NCBI RefSeq assembly: GCF_003971065.1
Contig: NZ_RYDV01000011.1
Coordinates: forward strand, 1-40,660
Source: Candidimonas sp. SYP-B2681
GTDB lineage: Bacteria > Pseudomonadota > Gammaproteobacteria > Burkholderiales > Burkholderiaceae_B
Direction: 5' to 3'
Length of the DNA stretch: 40,660 nucleotides
Part shown: positions 8,248 to 17,112 of the stretch, one piece after another
Numbering within the stretch: position 1 is the first letter of the stretch
Layout of the letters: every line of letters begins with the position of its first letter
Position numbers and translations under genes: made by a program
The notes under the pieces: generated by a model
What the model was told of the DNA's origin: nothing
What the model saw: only the letters and a program-made list of their open reading frames with translations
The model's database searches: none

Positions 8248-8277
8248 CCCCTCCGACGGAGCCATCCAGCGGAGGGG
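8248..8277. other. hairpin between infC and gshB
   Basis: CCCCTCCG (8248-8255) and CGGAGGGG (8270-8277) form an 8-bp GC-rich stem with a 14-base loop. No T-run follows, so it is more likely an mRNA-end stabiliser or a weak, factor-dependent stop than an intrinsic terminator. Confidence 0.55.
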
Positions 8278-8293
8278 TGAACGCAGGTGTCTT

Positions 8294-9253
8294 ATGCACG
8301 TTTTGTTTGTTATTGATCCCTTGACGTCCCTAAGGGCCTACAAAGATTCTTCAGTAGCGATGATGCGTGCTCTTGTCGCCCGAGGCCACATGTTAAGCGT
8401 GGCCCATCAGGGTGACTTGTACATCGACGAAGGAACGGTCAAAGCCTCTGCGACAGGTATTGCGATGGTCGAAAATGCTGACCTTAAAGGTACGGCATGG
8501 TGGACCGAACGCAGTGCGGCATCAGATATCGAGTTAGCCGAGTTCGATGCCGTCTTAATGCGTAAGGATCCTCCGTTCGATATGGAGTACGTCTATGCGA
8601 CGCATTTGCTCGAGTATGCCGAGGCGCAAGGCGCGAGGGTATTTAACTCGGGCTCAGCGATTCGGAATCATCCTGAAAAGCTCGCCATTACCGAATTTGC
8701 TGATTTGACGTCGCCCACCCTGGTTACGTCCGACATTAAGCGACTACGTGCCTTCCACCAAAAATACCTTGACGTCGTTGCCAAACCGTTGGACGGTATG
8801 GGCGGAAGCGGTGTGTTCCGCCTTCTGGAAGCCGAACACAATGTGGGCGCCATCCTCGAGATGCTTACCGACAACGGCAAGCGCACGATCATGGCACAAC
8901 GGTATATTCCTGAGATTCTGGAAGGCGACAAACGAATTCTGTTGATTGCAGGAAAACCGGTACCTTACGCACTGGCACGTATCCCCTTGGCGGGGGAAAC
9001 CAGGGGCAATTTAGCCGCCGGAGGCCGTGGGGTAGCGCAAGCTTTATCGCCGCGCGACCTTGAGCTTGCACGGATTGTCGGGCCACGGCTCGCGGCTCGG
9101 GGTTTGTTGCTTGTCGGGCTTGATGTCATTGGCGACTATGTCACTGAAGTCAATGTCACGAGTCCCACGTGTTTTGTAGAGATAACCGAGCAAACGGGAT
9201 TCGACGTTGCGCAGCATTTTGCCATGGCTCTCGAGCAGGCAGTGGATTCTTGA
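8294..9253 (+). CDS. gshB: glutathione synthetase
   Basis: GshB joins gamma-glutamylcysteine and glycine using ATP. The 319-aa length is standard. The N-terminal MHVLFVIDPLTSLRAYKDSSVAMM is typical of the proteobacterial enzyme, followed by MRKDPPFDMEYVYATHLL, the ATP-grasp segment VAKPLDGMGGSGVFRL (about residues 157-172), and the metal-binding end TEVNVTSPTCFVEI. The start has CAGGTG upstream. The next gene begins on the base after its stop, so the two are coupled. Glutathione supply may matter for the Atm1-type exporter encoded at 31551. Confidence 0.97.
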   Translation: MHVLFVIDPLTSLRAYKDSSVAMMRALVARGHMLSVAHQGDLYIDEGTVKASATGIAMVENADLKGTAWWTERSAASDIELAEFDAVLMRKDPPFDMEYVYATHLLEYAEAQGARVFNSGSAIRNHPEKLAITEFADLTSPTLVTSDIKRLRAFHQKYLDVVAKPLDGMGGSGVFRLLEAEHNVGAILEMLTDNGKRTIMAQRYIPEILEGDKRILLIAGKPVPYALARIPLAGETRGNLAAGGRGVAQALSPRDLELARIVGPRLAARGLLLVGLDVIGDYVTEVNVTSPTCFVEITEQTGFDVAQHFAMALEQAVDS

Positions 9254-9655
9254 ATGGCACACATTGTATTGGTTATGCATCAGCCTCTCGGATCGGCCTT
9301 TGCGGCATGTGCCGAACATATCCTTGGGCAGAAAGTTGAGCTTACCGTATTCGACATTGCACCCGATGCCGAGCCTAAAAAGCTGATATCTGAGCTTGCA
9401 CAGCAGTTGGCTCACGATGTCGACGAAGCTGCCCTTATCCTTTGCGACATATTTGGTGCAACTCCCTTCAATATTGCCAAGCAAGCCCTTAAACTGGCGA
9501 CTGAACAAGGTGTGACAGCGCACTTGATTACCGGCACGAATCTGTGCATGGTCTTGAAGGCGCTTACCGATCAGCAAGAGAACCCTGACCGCTTAAGCGA
9601 AAGCGTGCGACTTGGCGCCCTTAGGGGTATTGTCAATGCCGACCAAACGGGCTGA
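9254..9655 (+). CDS. PTS EIIA component, mannose family (soluble)
   Basis: The 133-aa protein consists of a single EIIA-Man domain. The phospho-accepting histidine is H9 in LVMHQPLG, and the motif LCDIFGATPFNIAK matches the conserved DxxGGSP-like segment of the family. It is followed by HPr and EI, but no IIB or IIC gene is present, so it probably serves regulation rather than sugar uptake. The start codon is the base after the gshB stop. This EIIA-HPr-EI set is common in beta- and alphaproteobacteria, where it communicates with HPr kinase or other regulators. Confidence 0.93.
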   Translation: MAHIVLVMHQPLGSAFAACAEHILGQKVELTVFDIAPDAEPKKLISELAQQLAHDVDEAALILCDIFGATPFNIAKQALKLATEQGVTAHLITGTNLCMVLKALTDQQENPDRLSESVRLGALRGIVNADQTG

Positions 9656-9697
9656 CGCGGCGCCCGACGTTCTTGCTTATTAAACAAAAAGAGTCTT

Positions 9698-9967
9698 ATG
9701 CCATCCATTGATATCGTCATCAGTAATAAGTTGGGTTTACACGCACGAGCGGCAGCAAAGCTTACCCAGCTGGCCAGCAAATTCAGCAGCGAAATTTTTA
9801 TTGCTCGCGGTGCACAGCGAGTTAATGCCAAAAGCATAATGGGTGTGATGATGCTAGCTGCCGGTCTCGGAGTCACCGTCAAGGTGGACGCGAACGGTGA
9901 CGATGCCGAGCAGGCCTTGCAGGATATCCAGTCATTGTTTTATAACAAATTCGGCGAGCAAGAATAG
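9698..9967 (+). CDS. ptsH: phosphocarrier protein HPr
   Basis: The 89-aa HPr has the EI-phosphorylated histidine H15 in NKLGLHARAAAKL and the regulatory serine S46 in NAKSIMGVMML, the site used by HPr kinase. It carries phosphate from EI to EIIA. The start lies 42 bases after the EIIA stop; ptsI follows within the same transcript. Confidence 0.97.
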   Translation: MPSIDIVISNKLGLHARAAAKLTQLASKFSSEIFIARGAQRVNAKSIMGVMMLAAGLGVTVKVDANGDDAEQALQDIQSLFYNKFGEQE

Positions 9968-10040
9968 CCAGGTCGCCGTACCAGAACCCAAGCGCCGAAT
10001 GACTTTCCACCTATCTTCCGAATTGCCGGTGTTTTGCTCC

Positions 10041-11756
10041 ATGGTCTCCATGCAGGGGCAAGGAGTGGTCAAAGGCTACGCCATAGGCAAGGCGGCGATC
10101 ATGAGTGCCGCGGCCCTGGAGGTCGCCCACTACCGCATTGCCCCCGAAGAGGTGGCCGGCGAATGCAAACGGCTGAAGAACGCGTTGATTACTGCGCGCG
10201 ACGAATTGAAGGTAATGGCCAGCACGCTGCCCGACGACGCACCGCGGGAACTCGGTCCATTGCTCACCGTTCATAGTTTGCTTCTTGACGACCCTATGTT
10301 GTCTGAGCAAAGCTGCGACCTCATCCTCGAGCGCCATTACAACGCCGAATGGGCACTAACGACTCAAGGTCAGCTGCTGGTAGAGCAGTTTTCTATGATG
10401 GAAGACGAGTATTTGCGCGAACGGGGCGCCGATATACGACAGGTCATCGAACGAGTATTGCGCGTACTGTCTGGTTCTACGGCCTTGCTGCCTGATCTCG
10501 ACGCTGGCGACTCCAATGATCCCCTCATCGTTGTGGCGCGCGATATTTCACCCGCGGATATGCTGCGCCTGCGAGGTGCCCGTTTTGCCGCGTTTCTGAC
10601 CGATTTGGGCGGGCCAACTTCCCACACCGCTATTGTCGCGCGAAGCATGAATGTGCCAGCGATTGTTGGCTTGGGACATATTCGCATGCTGGTTCGCGAT
10701 GGCGACGTACTGATCGTCGATGGTTTCACCGGTGTGGTGCTGGTTAACCCGTCCGAGCAAGTCCTTCAAGAGTATCGCGACCGACAGACCCTTTACGCTG
10801 AGGAACGCGCACAGCTTGCGCTGTTAAGAGACGCGCCCGCGGTCACATTGGATGGTATCCATATTCGGCTCGAGGCCAATATCGAGCTTCCCGAAGAGGC
10901 TCTGGCTGCGATGCAAGCTGGTGCGGATGGCATTGGGCTGTTTCGAAGCGAATTCTTGTTTATGGGTCGGCGCGATCTGCCTACCGAGGAAGAGCAGTAC
11001 GAGGCCTACTCTTCGGTCGTCAAAGCCATGGAGGGGCGCCCGGTAACGATACGCACGCTTGACCTGGGCGCTGATAAAACGCTCGACGGCGACATTACGG
11101 TGGCGACCAATCCGGCCTTGGGCCTGCGCGCGATCCGATATTGCCTCGCTAATCCCGAAATATTTGTAACGCAGCTACGCGCGTTATTGCGTGCTTCATT
11201 GCACGGGCATGTGCGGATTTTGATTCCCATGATCTCTCACATGCATGAAGTTCATGCAACCCGGCTCGCAATAGAACGTGCATGCTCCGAACTAGAGGTA
11301 GCTGGAATTCCTTATGCCCGGAATATTTCCCTGGGAGCCATGGTGGAAATTCCCGCCATCGCCATCGCTATTGAGCCTTTTGTCGAGACCCTTGATTTTC
11401 TGTCGATAGGTACTAATGATCTAATTCAGTACACGTTGGCTATCGATCGGGGTGATAGCGAGGTCGCCGACCTATACGATCCCATGCATCCGGCCGTCTT
11501 GCGGTTGATTGCGCATACCATCAATGCTGCTGAACGGGCAGGGAAGCCGGTTGCCGTGTGTGGCGAGATTGCCGGAGATTCCCGAGTGACGCGGATGCTA
11601 TTGGGTCTGGGTCTGACCGAATTTTCCATGCATCCGCAGCAATTGTTGGATGTAAAGAAAGAGGTTCGGCAGGCCCACTCTAACGCACTACGGGTCAAGG
11701 TGGCATCGGCGCTAAACCGAGCAGAGCGAATCGATTTAGCGTCGTTATCCAATTAG
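10041..11756 (+). CDS. ptsI: PTS enzyme I (phosphoenolpyruvate-protein phosphotransferase)
   Basis: Enzyme I takes phosphate from PEP and passes it to HPr. The motif GGPTSHTAIVARSMNVPAIVG contains the phosphohistidine (H195 with this start). Further signatures are GIGLFRSEFLFM, the PEP-binding TIRTLDLGADK and GTNDLIQYTLAIDRG, and the C-terminal CGEIAGDS with the active Cys. With the ATG at 10041 the protein has 571 aa, as in the family. In-frame alternatives are 9999 and 10050; none has a strong ribosome-binding site, so the start is uncertain. Its TAG stop overlaps the stop of amtB on the opposite strand. Confidence 0.95.
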   Translation: MVSMQGQGVVKGYAIGKAAIMSAAALEVAHYRIAPEEVAGECKRLKNALITARDELKVMASTLPDDAPRELGPLLTVHSLLLDDPMLSEQSCDLILERHYNAEWALTTQGQLLVEQFSMMEDEYLRERGADIRQVIERVLRVLSGSTALLPDLDAGDSNDPLIVVARDISPADMLRLRGARFAAFLTDLGGPTSHTAIVARSMNVPAIVGLGHIRMLVRDGDVLIVDGFTGVVLVNPSEQVLQEYRDRQTLYAEERAQLALLRDAPAVTLDGIHIRLEANIELPEEALAAMQAGADGIGLFRSEFLFMGRRDLPTEEEQYEAYSSVVKAMEGRPVTIRTLDLGADKTLDGDITVATNPALGLRAIRYCLANPEIFVTQLRALLRASLHGHVRILIPMISHMHEVHATRLAIERACSELEVAGIPYARNISLGAMVEIPAIAIAIEPFVETLDFLSIGTNDLIQYTLAIDRGDSEVADLYDPMHPAVLRLIAHTINAAERAGKPVAVCGEIAGDSRVTRMLLGLGLTEFSMHPQQLLDVKKEVRQAHSNALRVKVASALNRAERIDLASLSN

Positions 11757-12979
11757 TAGTGATACGCGGTTTCGCCGTGTGAATTGATATCCAGTCCTTC
11801 GCGCTCGACATCAGGACTTACACGCAAGCCGCATACTTTGTCAGCCACGAAGTAGGCAACCCATGCAACGACCGCAGACCACACTAGCGTAATCATCACG
11901 CCTTCGAACTGCACCCATAATTGATGCGGAATCGCACCCACGGTATCCAGGCCTGGTCCCCCCAGCGGCTTGGCGTTGAAGATGCCTGTTAGCAAGGCGC
12001 CCACAATACCGCCTATGCCATGGATACCAAAGACATCAAGGCTATCATCTGCGCGCAGCATTCGTTTCAAGCCATTCACGCCCCAAACGCATGCTGCGCC
12101 CGCAATCAAGCCAATAAGTAACGCCCCTCCGGGGCCTACTAAACCCGCTGCTGGCGTAATGCCGACGAGACCAGCAACTGCGCCCGAGATGGAGCCCAAA
12201 AGGGACGGCTTCCCCTTGTACTTCCATTCGATTAAAAGCCAAGCCAGTATTGCGCCAGCGGTAGCAACCATAGTGTTGAAAAAGGCGAGCGCTGCGGTTT
12301 CGTTGGCACCCAAAGCGGATCCGGCATTGAAACCAAACCAGCCGACCCACAACAATGCTGCGCCTATCATTGCCATGGGCAAATTGTGGGGCTGCATGGC
12401 TTCGCGTCCATAGCCCACACGTTTGCCGATAAAGTAGGCGCCTACCAGACCAGCGATCCCTGCATTGATATGAACTACCGTGCCGCCAGCGAAGTCCAGT
12501 GCACCGCGCACAAAGAGCCAACCGCCCGGCGACCATACCATGTGGGCGATAGGGATGTAGGCGAAGGTAAGCCAGATGGCAGTAAAAAGCATGACAGCAG
12601 AGTATTTCGCTCTCTCAGCGAATCCACCCACGATCAGTGCGCAGGTAATGCCGGCAAAGGTCGCCTGGAACGCGGCGAAGCTTAGTTCTGGAATTGTGCC
12701 AGCCAGTTCATATTTAGCGTTGGACAAATCAAGCATTCCACTGAATAGGACACGCGTGAATCCGCCGATTACGGCATTTCCTTTGGTGAAAGCAAGTGAA
12801 TAGCCATAAACAAACCAGATCACGATAGCCAACGAGAATGTCGACACTACCTGGATCAATACTGACAATACGTTTTTGGCGCGTACTAGGCCGCCATAAA
12901 AAAGCGCAAGCCCGGGTACCACCATCAGCAATACCAGCACGGTTGAAATGCTTACCCATGCTAAATCGGCTTTATCCAT
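11753..12979 (-). CDS. amtB: ammonium transporter AmtB
   Basis: The 408-aa protein has about eleven hydrophobic spans and Amt landmarks: FYGGLVRAKNVLS in the first loop, the AERAKYSAV segment, the first pore histidine in GGTVVHINAGIAGL and the second in FGIHGIGGIVG. It begins directly with the mature-like MDKADLAWVSISTVLV and has no cleavable signal, unlike many AmtB proteins. It conducts ammonium across the inner membrane and is gated by the PII protein encoded just upstream. It converges on ptsI so tightly that the two stop codons overlap by two bases. Confidence 0.97.
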   Translation of the reverse strand: MDKADLAWVSISTVLVLLMVVPGLALFYGGLVRAKNVLSVLIQVVSTFSLAIVIWFVYGYSLAFTKGNAVIGGFTRVLFSGMLDLSNAKYELAGTIPELSFAAFQATFAGITCALIVGGFAERAKYSAVMLFTAIWLTFAYIPIAHMVWSPGGWLFVRGALDFAGGTVVHINAGIAGLVGAYFIGKRVGYGREAMQPHNLPMAMIGAALLWVGWFGFNAGSALGANETAALAFFNTMVATAGAILAWLLIEWKYKGKPSLLGSISGAVAGLVGITPAAGLVGPGGALLIGLIAGAACVWGVNGLKRMLRADDSLDVFGIHGIGGIVGALLTGIFNAKPLGGPGLDTVGAIPHQLWVQFEGVMITLVWSAVVAWVAYFVADKVCGLRVSPDVEREGLDINSHGETAYHY

Positions 12980-13068
12980 TTTCTACTCCTGAGTATCAAG
13001 CGCCGGCCTTGCCGCTATAGTCGAACAAGCGCTGGATGGTTATTTGAAAAAATCTGGGCACGGACGAC

Positions 13069-13437
<369 letters not shown>

Positions 13438-13441
13438 TTAC

Positions 13442-13456
13442 GCAAAAGTCGTGCCA
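13442..13456 (-). promoter_or_regulatory. sigma-54 promoter of glnK-amtB
   Basis: On the minus strand the sequence is TGGCAC, five bases (GACTT), then TTGC, a perfect -24/-12 element. It ends 35 bases before the glnK start, giving a short leader. It indicates nitrogen-controlled transcription by RpoN with an enhancer-binding activator, presumably NtrC. Confidence 0.9.
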
Positions 13457-13591
13457 TATTTATCAGGGCGGCTTGCACGCTCGGAACGGGAAATTCGCTA
13501 ATCCTGAGGCAAGATACTCGCGCACGCTTCACTTTCTATTGCTTTAGAAGGCAGCACCGCTCGCTGTATTGGTGCTCCAGTGCATGGTCGG

Positions 13592-13608
13592 TGCACCGAA
13601 ACAGTGCG
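13592..13608. promoter_or_regulatory. candidate NtrC enhancer site
   Basis: TGCAC, seven bases, then GTGCG approximates the NtrC dyad TGCAC-N7-GTGCA with one mismatch. It lies about 136 bases upstream of the sigma-54 element, a usual distance. A nearby 13580-13596 stretch has further GTGCA/TGCAC half sites. Confidence 0.55.
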
Positions 13609-13910
13609 TCTTTGATGTTGCTTTTGCACAAAACTGTAACGAAAGCTTCGGCTGTCGCGGGATTTGTATCGTTATGTGTTGCAGGGGAAGGGACGCCCGT
13701 TCTTCCCAAATGCCGATGATTAAAGGTATTTCTCGAAAATTTGAGGCGAATAAATCAATCCTTTGAAATCAGTATTTACACTAGCTTTACGGTGCACGTT
13801 CTTTCTGTGGCTAGAATTGTTTCTAAGCCAGTTGTAACAAGCTCGCTACTGAACCGTTAGTCGCAGCGGATCAGTAAGACGTACCGCGACTTAGGATTAG
13901 TGAGGATATT

Positions 13911-14360
13911 ATGGAAAAGACTCGTACACATCTTGCCGTCATTGCAATGGTCGCCTCGATGGGTCTGCTTGCCGCATGCTCGAAAGGTGAAGATACCTCT
14001 GCGCCGGCGGGTGGCAGTGCAGCACCTGAACGTTCCGCACCAACCCCAGCGCCCATGCCCGCTCCGACCCCATCCCCGGCTCCAGCGCCCGAGACCACAC
14101 CGTCGCCCACGCCGGCTCCGTCATCTTCGCCTTCATCTTCTTCTGGTGCGCCAGCAACGCAATCGCCGACAGTCACCGGAGAGACCATCAAAGAGTCGGC
14201 GAAGCACGCTGCCAATACCGTTGGCGAAAAAGCAGTTGATTTGAAAAACGCAACGGCCGAAAAGGCTGGTCAAATGGGGGACGCCATAAAGGAAGGCGCG
14301 GCCAAAGCTGACAGGGCAATACAGGATTCCGTAGCAAGCTCAGGCACAGAAGCAAAATAG
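13911..14360 (+). CDS. Pro/Ala-rich lipoprotein of unknown role
   Basis: The 149-aa protein begins with a lipoprotein signal (lipobox LAAC, C23). A linker of about residues 45-85 consists of PTPAP, PSPAP and SSSPS patterns, likely an extended spacer. The last 60 residues are Ala/Lys/Glu-rich amphipathic repeats of the type KESAKHAANTVGEKAVDLKNATAEKAG, similar in style to small LEA-like or apolipoprotein-like tails. I do not recognise a named family. A GAGG motif precedes the ATG. It probably sits at the inner face of the outer membrane. It is divergent from glnK across a 500-base regulatory gap. Confidence 0.82.
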   Translation: MEKTRTHLAVIAMVASMGLLAACSKGEDTSAPAGGSAAPERSAPTPAPMPAPTPSPAPAPETTPSPTPAPSSSPSSSSGAPATQSPTVTGETIKESAKHAANTVGEKAVDLKNATAEKAGQMGDAIKEGAAKADRAIQDSVASSGTEAK

Positions 14361-14421
14361 ATCAGGACTTTCTATATGGATGGAGGGCGCCTGAGAGACG
14401 CCTAATAAAAAGCTCTGATGA

Positions 14422-14468
14422 ACTACGCCCCAAAGGTTGGGAAAAATTTCCAACGTTAGGGGTGTAGT
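14422..14468 (+). other. two-tier hairpin in the leader of ubiK
   Basis: ACTACGCCCC (14422-14431) pairs with GGGGTGTAGT (14459-14468) in ten pairs, one of them G-U. A symmetric 4x4 internal loop follows, then GTTGGGAA pairs with TTTCCAAC in eight pairs around an AAA loop. A T-rich run starts 14 bases later. It may be a terminator for the lipoprotein gene or a structured leader of ubiK. Confidence 0.6.
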
Positions 14469-14521
14469 GCATTCTGGAAGCGTTTTTTATTACACTATCT
14501 CATTGTCCTATGGAGATTGCC

Positions 14522-14797
14522 ATGATCAACCGAAGCGATTGGATCGAAGACTTTCAAAAAAACATGTCCGAGCTGATAGCCAAGACGCCCGCTGCCGATA
14601 TCGAACGCAACGTCAAAGCCATGATGGCCCAAACCTTTGCCAGGCTTGATCTTGTTACCCGAGACGAATTCGAGGTGCAAGTCGAACTCCTGCAAAGGGC
14701 TATGGCTCGTATTGCGGCTCTGGAGTCCAAGGTCCAGACTTTAGAAGGACGCCCGGACACACCGCTGCAATCAGGAACGAGTAGCGGGGTGGTTTGA
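14522..14797 (+). CDS. ubiK: ubiquinone biosynthesis accessory factor UbiK (BMFP, YqiC family)
   Basis: The 91-aa protein begins MINRSDWIEDFQKNMSELI, has the central RNVKAMMAQTFARLDLVTRDEFEVQ typical of the BMFP domain, and ends in a coiled coil (VELLQRAMARIAALESKVQTLE). UbiK assists ubiquinone assembly, acting with the UbiJ lipid-binding protein, and forms trimers. The ATG at 14522 with GGAG upstream is preferred over the in-frame ATG at 14510. Proximity to glnK-amtB and comM is a recurring arrangement in betaproteobacteria. Confidence 0.9.
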   Translation: MINRSDWIEDFQKNMSELIAKTPAADIERNVKAMMAQTFARLDLVTRDEFEVQVELLQRAMARIAALESKVQTLEGRPDTPLQSGTSSGVV

Positions 14798-14804
14798 CGT
14801 GAAG

Positions 14805-15404
14805 TTATTCTGCGGCCAACGCCCGATCCAGAAAATCGAGTCTGTCTTGTCCCCAGAATGACTCGCCCTGATATTCGTACCAGGGTGCACCGAACACCTG
14901 CAGCTCAATAGCCGCCTTTGTGTAGCGCTCGTAAAGGTCGGTGCCAGCTTCTCGTCCGGCGTATAAGGCAGCCCCATCCAACTGGCACTCTTCGGCTATT
15001 TGAATAAGGGTCTCGGAGTCGGCAATGTCCCGTTCTTCGGCCCATACTGCCCGTAGTAATGCGCCTGTTAGCCGCAATGCCGCGTCGTGTCCAGCCACCT
15101 TTATCGCATTGGCTATCAGTTTTGCCGCTTGCTGATCGTCGACAGGAAAGAATTGTGGGTGGATATTAAGAGGAATTCCGAGATAGTCCGACCAGCGTTT
15201 CAGTTCAATAATCCGATAGGCCTGCCGCTGCGGTGGTCGCTGATTTAAGGGCAGACCACCCGAAATCGGGAAAATGCTTTCGCCGAGCCCTATCGGCCGG
15301 GGCTCCACCGCCGCCCCGTGTCGGTCAGCTATGGCCAATAGCCTTTCGTGCCCAAGGTAAGTCCAGGGGGATTTCGGGGAAAGATAATAACGGATGGTCT
15401 TCAT
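14805..15404 (-). CDS. 2-hydroxychromene-2-carboxylate isomerase / GST-kappa family
   Basis: The 199-aa protein is a single thioredoxin-fold DsbA-like domain with an inserted helical part. The N-terminal SPKSPWTYLGHERL carries the Ser that replaces the usual Cys and binds glutathione in HCCA isomerases and kappa-class GSTs; GAPWYEYQGESFWGQDRLDFL near the end matches the conserved cis-Pro region and closing motif. The substrate in this organism is unknown; the family includes NahD, which acts in naphthalene degradation. It faces ubiK tail to tail. Confidence 0.88.
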   Translation of the reverse strand: MKTIRYYLSPKSPWTYLGHERLLAIADRHGAAVEPRPIGLGESIFPISGGLPLNQRPPQRQAYRIIELKRWSDYLGIPLNIHPQFFPVDDQQAAKLIANAIKVAGHDAALRLTGALLRAVWAEERDIADSETLIQIAEECQLDGAALYAGREAGTDLYERYTKAAIELQVFGAPWYEYQGESFWGQDRLDFLDRALAAE

Positions 15405-15587
15405 AGTGACTGAGGTCTCGTTGCGTAAGTGGGCTGGATATCACCCATTATTGCCGATCCTTTGTTTTGGGGTCATGCGTATTAATCCTCATGGCCTATC
15501 GATGGCCGTAGCGTAGCGTCAGCTATGCTATGCCCACATACTTCATCATCGATTACCCCTGCTTTCAGGGATTTGGCGAGGTATGGA

Positions 15588-17102
15588 ATGTCTTTAGCAA
15601 TCTTGGCAAGCAGGGCCCTTTGCGGCCTCGAGGCCTTTTCTGTACGCGTTGAGGTCCATGTGGGACCCGGTTTGCCCGCATTCCACGTGGTCGGTTTACC
15701 TGACACTGGGGTGCGCGAAAGCCGGGAACGCGTCCGCTCAGCGATTATCAGCAGTGGGTTCGAATTTCCTGCAGGGCGCATTACGGCGAATCTTGCGCCG
15801 GCCGACTTGCCAAAAGAGTCGGGCCGGTTCGATTTGCCAATTGCGCTGGGTGTATTGCTGGCGTCTGGTCAGGTCCAGGCCGACCCCGGAGCCGAAATAC
15901 CCGACTTGCAGCGCTACGTCTTTGCCGGAGAACTATCCCTCACCGGAGCCATTGTCTCAGTTGGTGCGCCCCTCGCCATCGCCCTGGCGGTGGCACGTAG
16001 CGAACCCAGCAGCACGCTTATCTTGCCACCCGACGGCGCTGCAGTGGCGAAGCGCGTTCCCGGCTTGACTGTTTTGGCGGCTAGCACCTTGGTAGATGTT
16101 GTCGAACATTTTGCCGGACGAACCCCACTCATGGTCCCGCAATCGTTGCTGTCGGCACCGATTGATGCCGGGATTGCATGTCTGTCAGATGTACGGGGCC
16201 AGGCATCCGCGCGGCGCGCTCTGGAAATAGCCGCTGCCGGGGGCCATAGTCTGCTTATGGCAGGTCCGCCAGGCACGGGAAAAAGTATGTTGGCTCATCG
16301 TCTTCCGGGCTTGTTGCCGCGCTTAAGTCACGAACATGCGCTCGAAGTCGCCGCTTTGGCCAGCATCTCGGGCCGGAACCATGGTTTCAGCGACCTGCCG
16401 CCCTTTCGCGCTCCGCACCATTCGGCCTCAGCGCCTGCTTTGGTCGGAGGAGGGGCGTCGCCTCGTCCCGGGGAAATCAGTCTGGCTCATAGAGGCGTCC
16501 TGTTTCTTGACGAACTTCCAGAGTTCGAACGGCGGGTGCTGGAATCATTGCGAGAGCCTCTGGAAACCGGTTGCGTATCGATAGCTCGATCGTCGCGTAC
16601 GCTTACTTTCCCGGCCAGATTCCAGCTGGTCGCCGCGATGAACCCTTGTCCCTGCGGCTGGCTGGGCCACAAGAAAATGCAGTGTACGTGTGGCGTGGAA
16701 CGCATTCAGAAGTATCGCAGCAAGCTTTCTGGCCCTTTGCTAGACCGTGTTGATCTGCAGATTACATTGCCAGCGACCGATGCGAATTGGCTGGACGCGG
16801 CGCCGGGTGAGTCGTCCGATAGCGTGCGCGAAAGGGTGGTGCGTTGCCGTGAACGGCAAGAGCTCCGTCAATCGCGGGTCAATGCGCATCTCGATGTGGC
16901 CCACATCGAACAATATTGCGTTATGCAGTCTTCTGCTAAAAAACTTCTGCAGGAAGGCATACAGCGTTGGAATTGGTCCGCCCGGGTTATCCATCGGGTG
17001 CTGCGTGTGGCGCGCACCCTGGCCGACTTGGGCGAGCACGACGTCATAGGAAGCCTTCATTTGGCGGAGGCTATACAATATCGGCAGCCTTGGCAGAGTT
17101 GA
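15588..17102 (+). CDS. comM: ComM-like Mg-chelatase-type AAA+ ATPase (YifB)
   Basis: ComM is a hexameric helicase that promotes branch migration during natural transformation. The 504-aa protein has the N-terminal SVRVEVHVGPGLPAFHVVGLPDTGVRESRERV, the AAA+ Walker A GPPGTGKSML (about residue 225), Walker B LFLDELPEF, a cysteine cluster CPCGWLGHKKMQCTC, and a C-terminal helical domain ending LAEAIQYRQPW. I chose the ATG at 15588; an upstream in-frame start would add 21 residues with no homology. Its last 110 bases reappear near 20214. Confidence 0.95.
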   Translation: MSLAILASRALCGLEAFSVRVEVHVGPGLPAFHVVGLPDTGVRESRERVRSAIISSGFEFPAGRITANLAPADLPKESGRFDLPIALGVLLASGQVQADPGAEIPDLQRYVFAGELSLTGAIVSVGAPLAIALAVARSEPSSTLILPPDGAAVAKRVPGLTVLAASTLVDVVEHFAGRTPLMVPQSLLSAPIDAGIACLSDVRGQASARRALEIAAAGGHSLLMAGPPGTGKSMLAHRLPGLLPRLSHEHALEVAALASISGRNHGFSDLPPFRAPHHSASAPALVGGGASPRPGEISLAHRGVLFLDELPEFERRVLESLREPLETGCVSIARSSRTLTFPARFQLVAAMNPCPCGWLGHKKMQCTCGVERIQKYRSKLSGPLLDRVDLQITLPATDANWLDAAPGESSDSVRERVVRCRERQELRQSRVNAHLDVAHIEQYCVMQSSAKKLLQEGIQRWNWSARVIHRVLRVARTLADLGEHDVIGSLHLAEAIQYRQPWQS

Positions 17103-17112
17103 CGCTGCGGCT
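16993..17112 (+). repeat. 120-bp direct repeat, intact copy (comM 3' end)
   Basis: These bases, the end of comM plus 10 bases after its stop, match 20214-20333 with about nine differences and no gap (roughly 92%). The two copies bound a 3.1-kb segment with unrelated genes. Confidence 0.93.
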
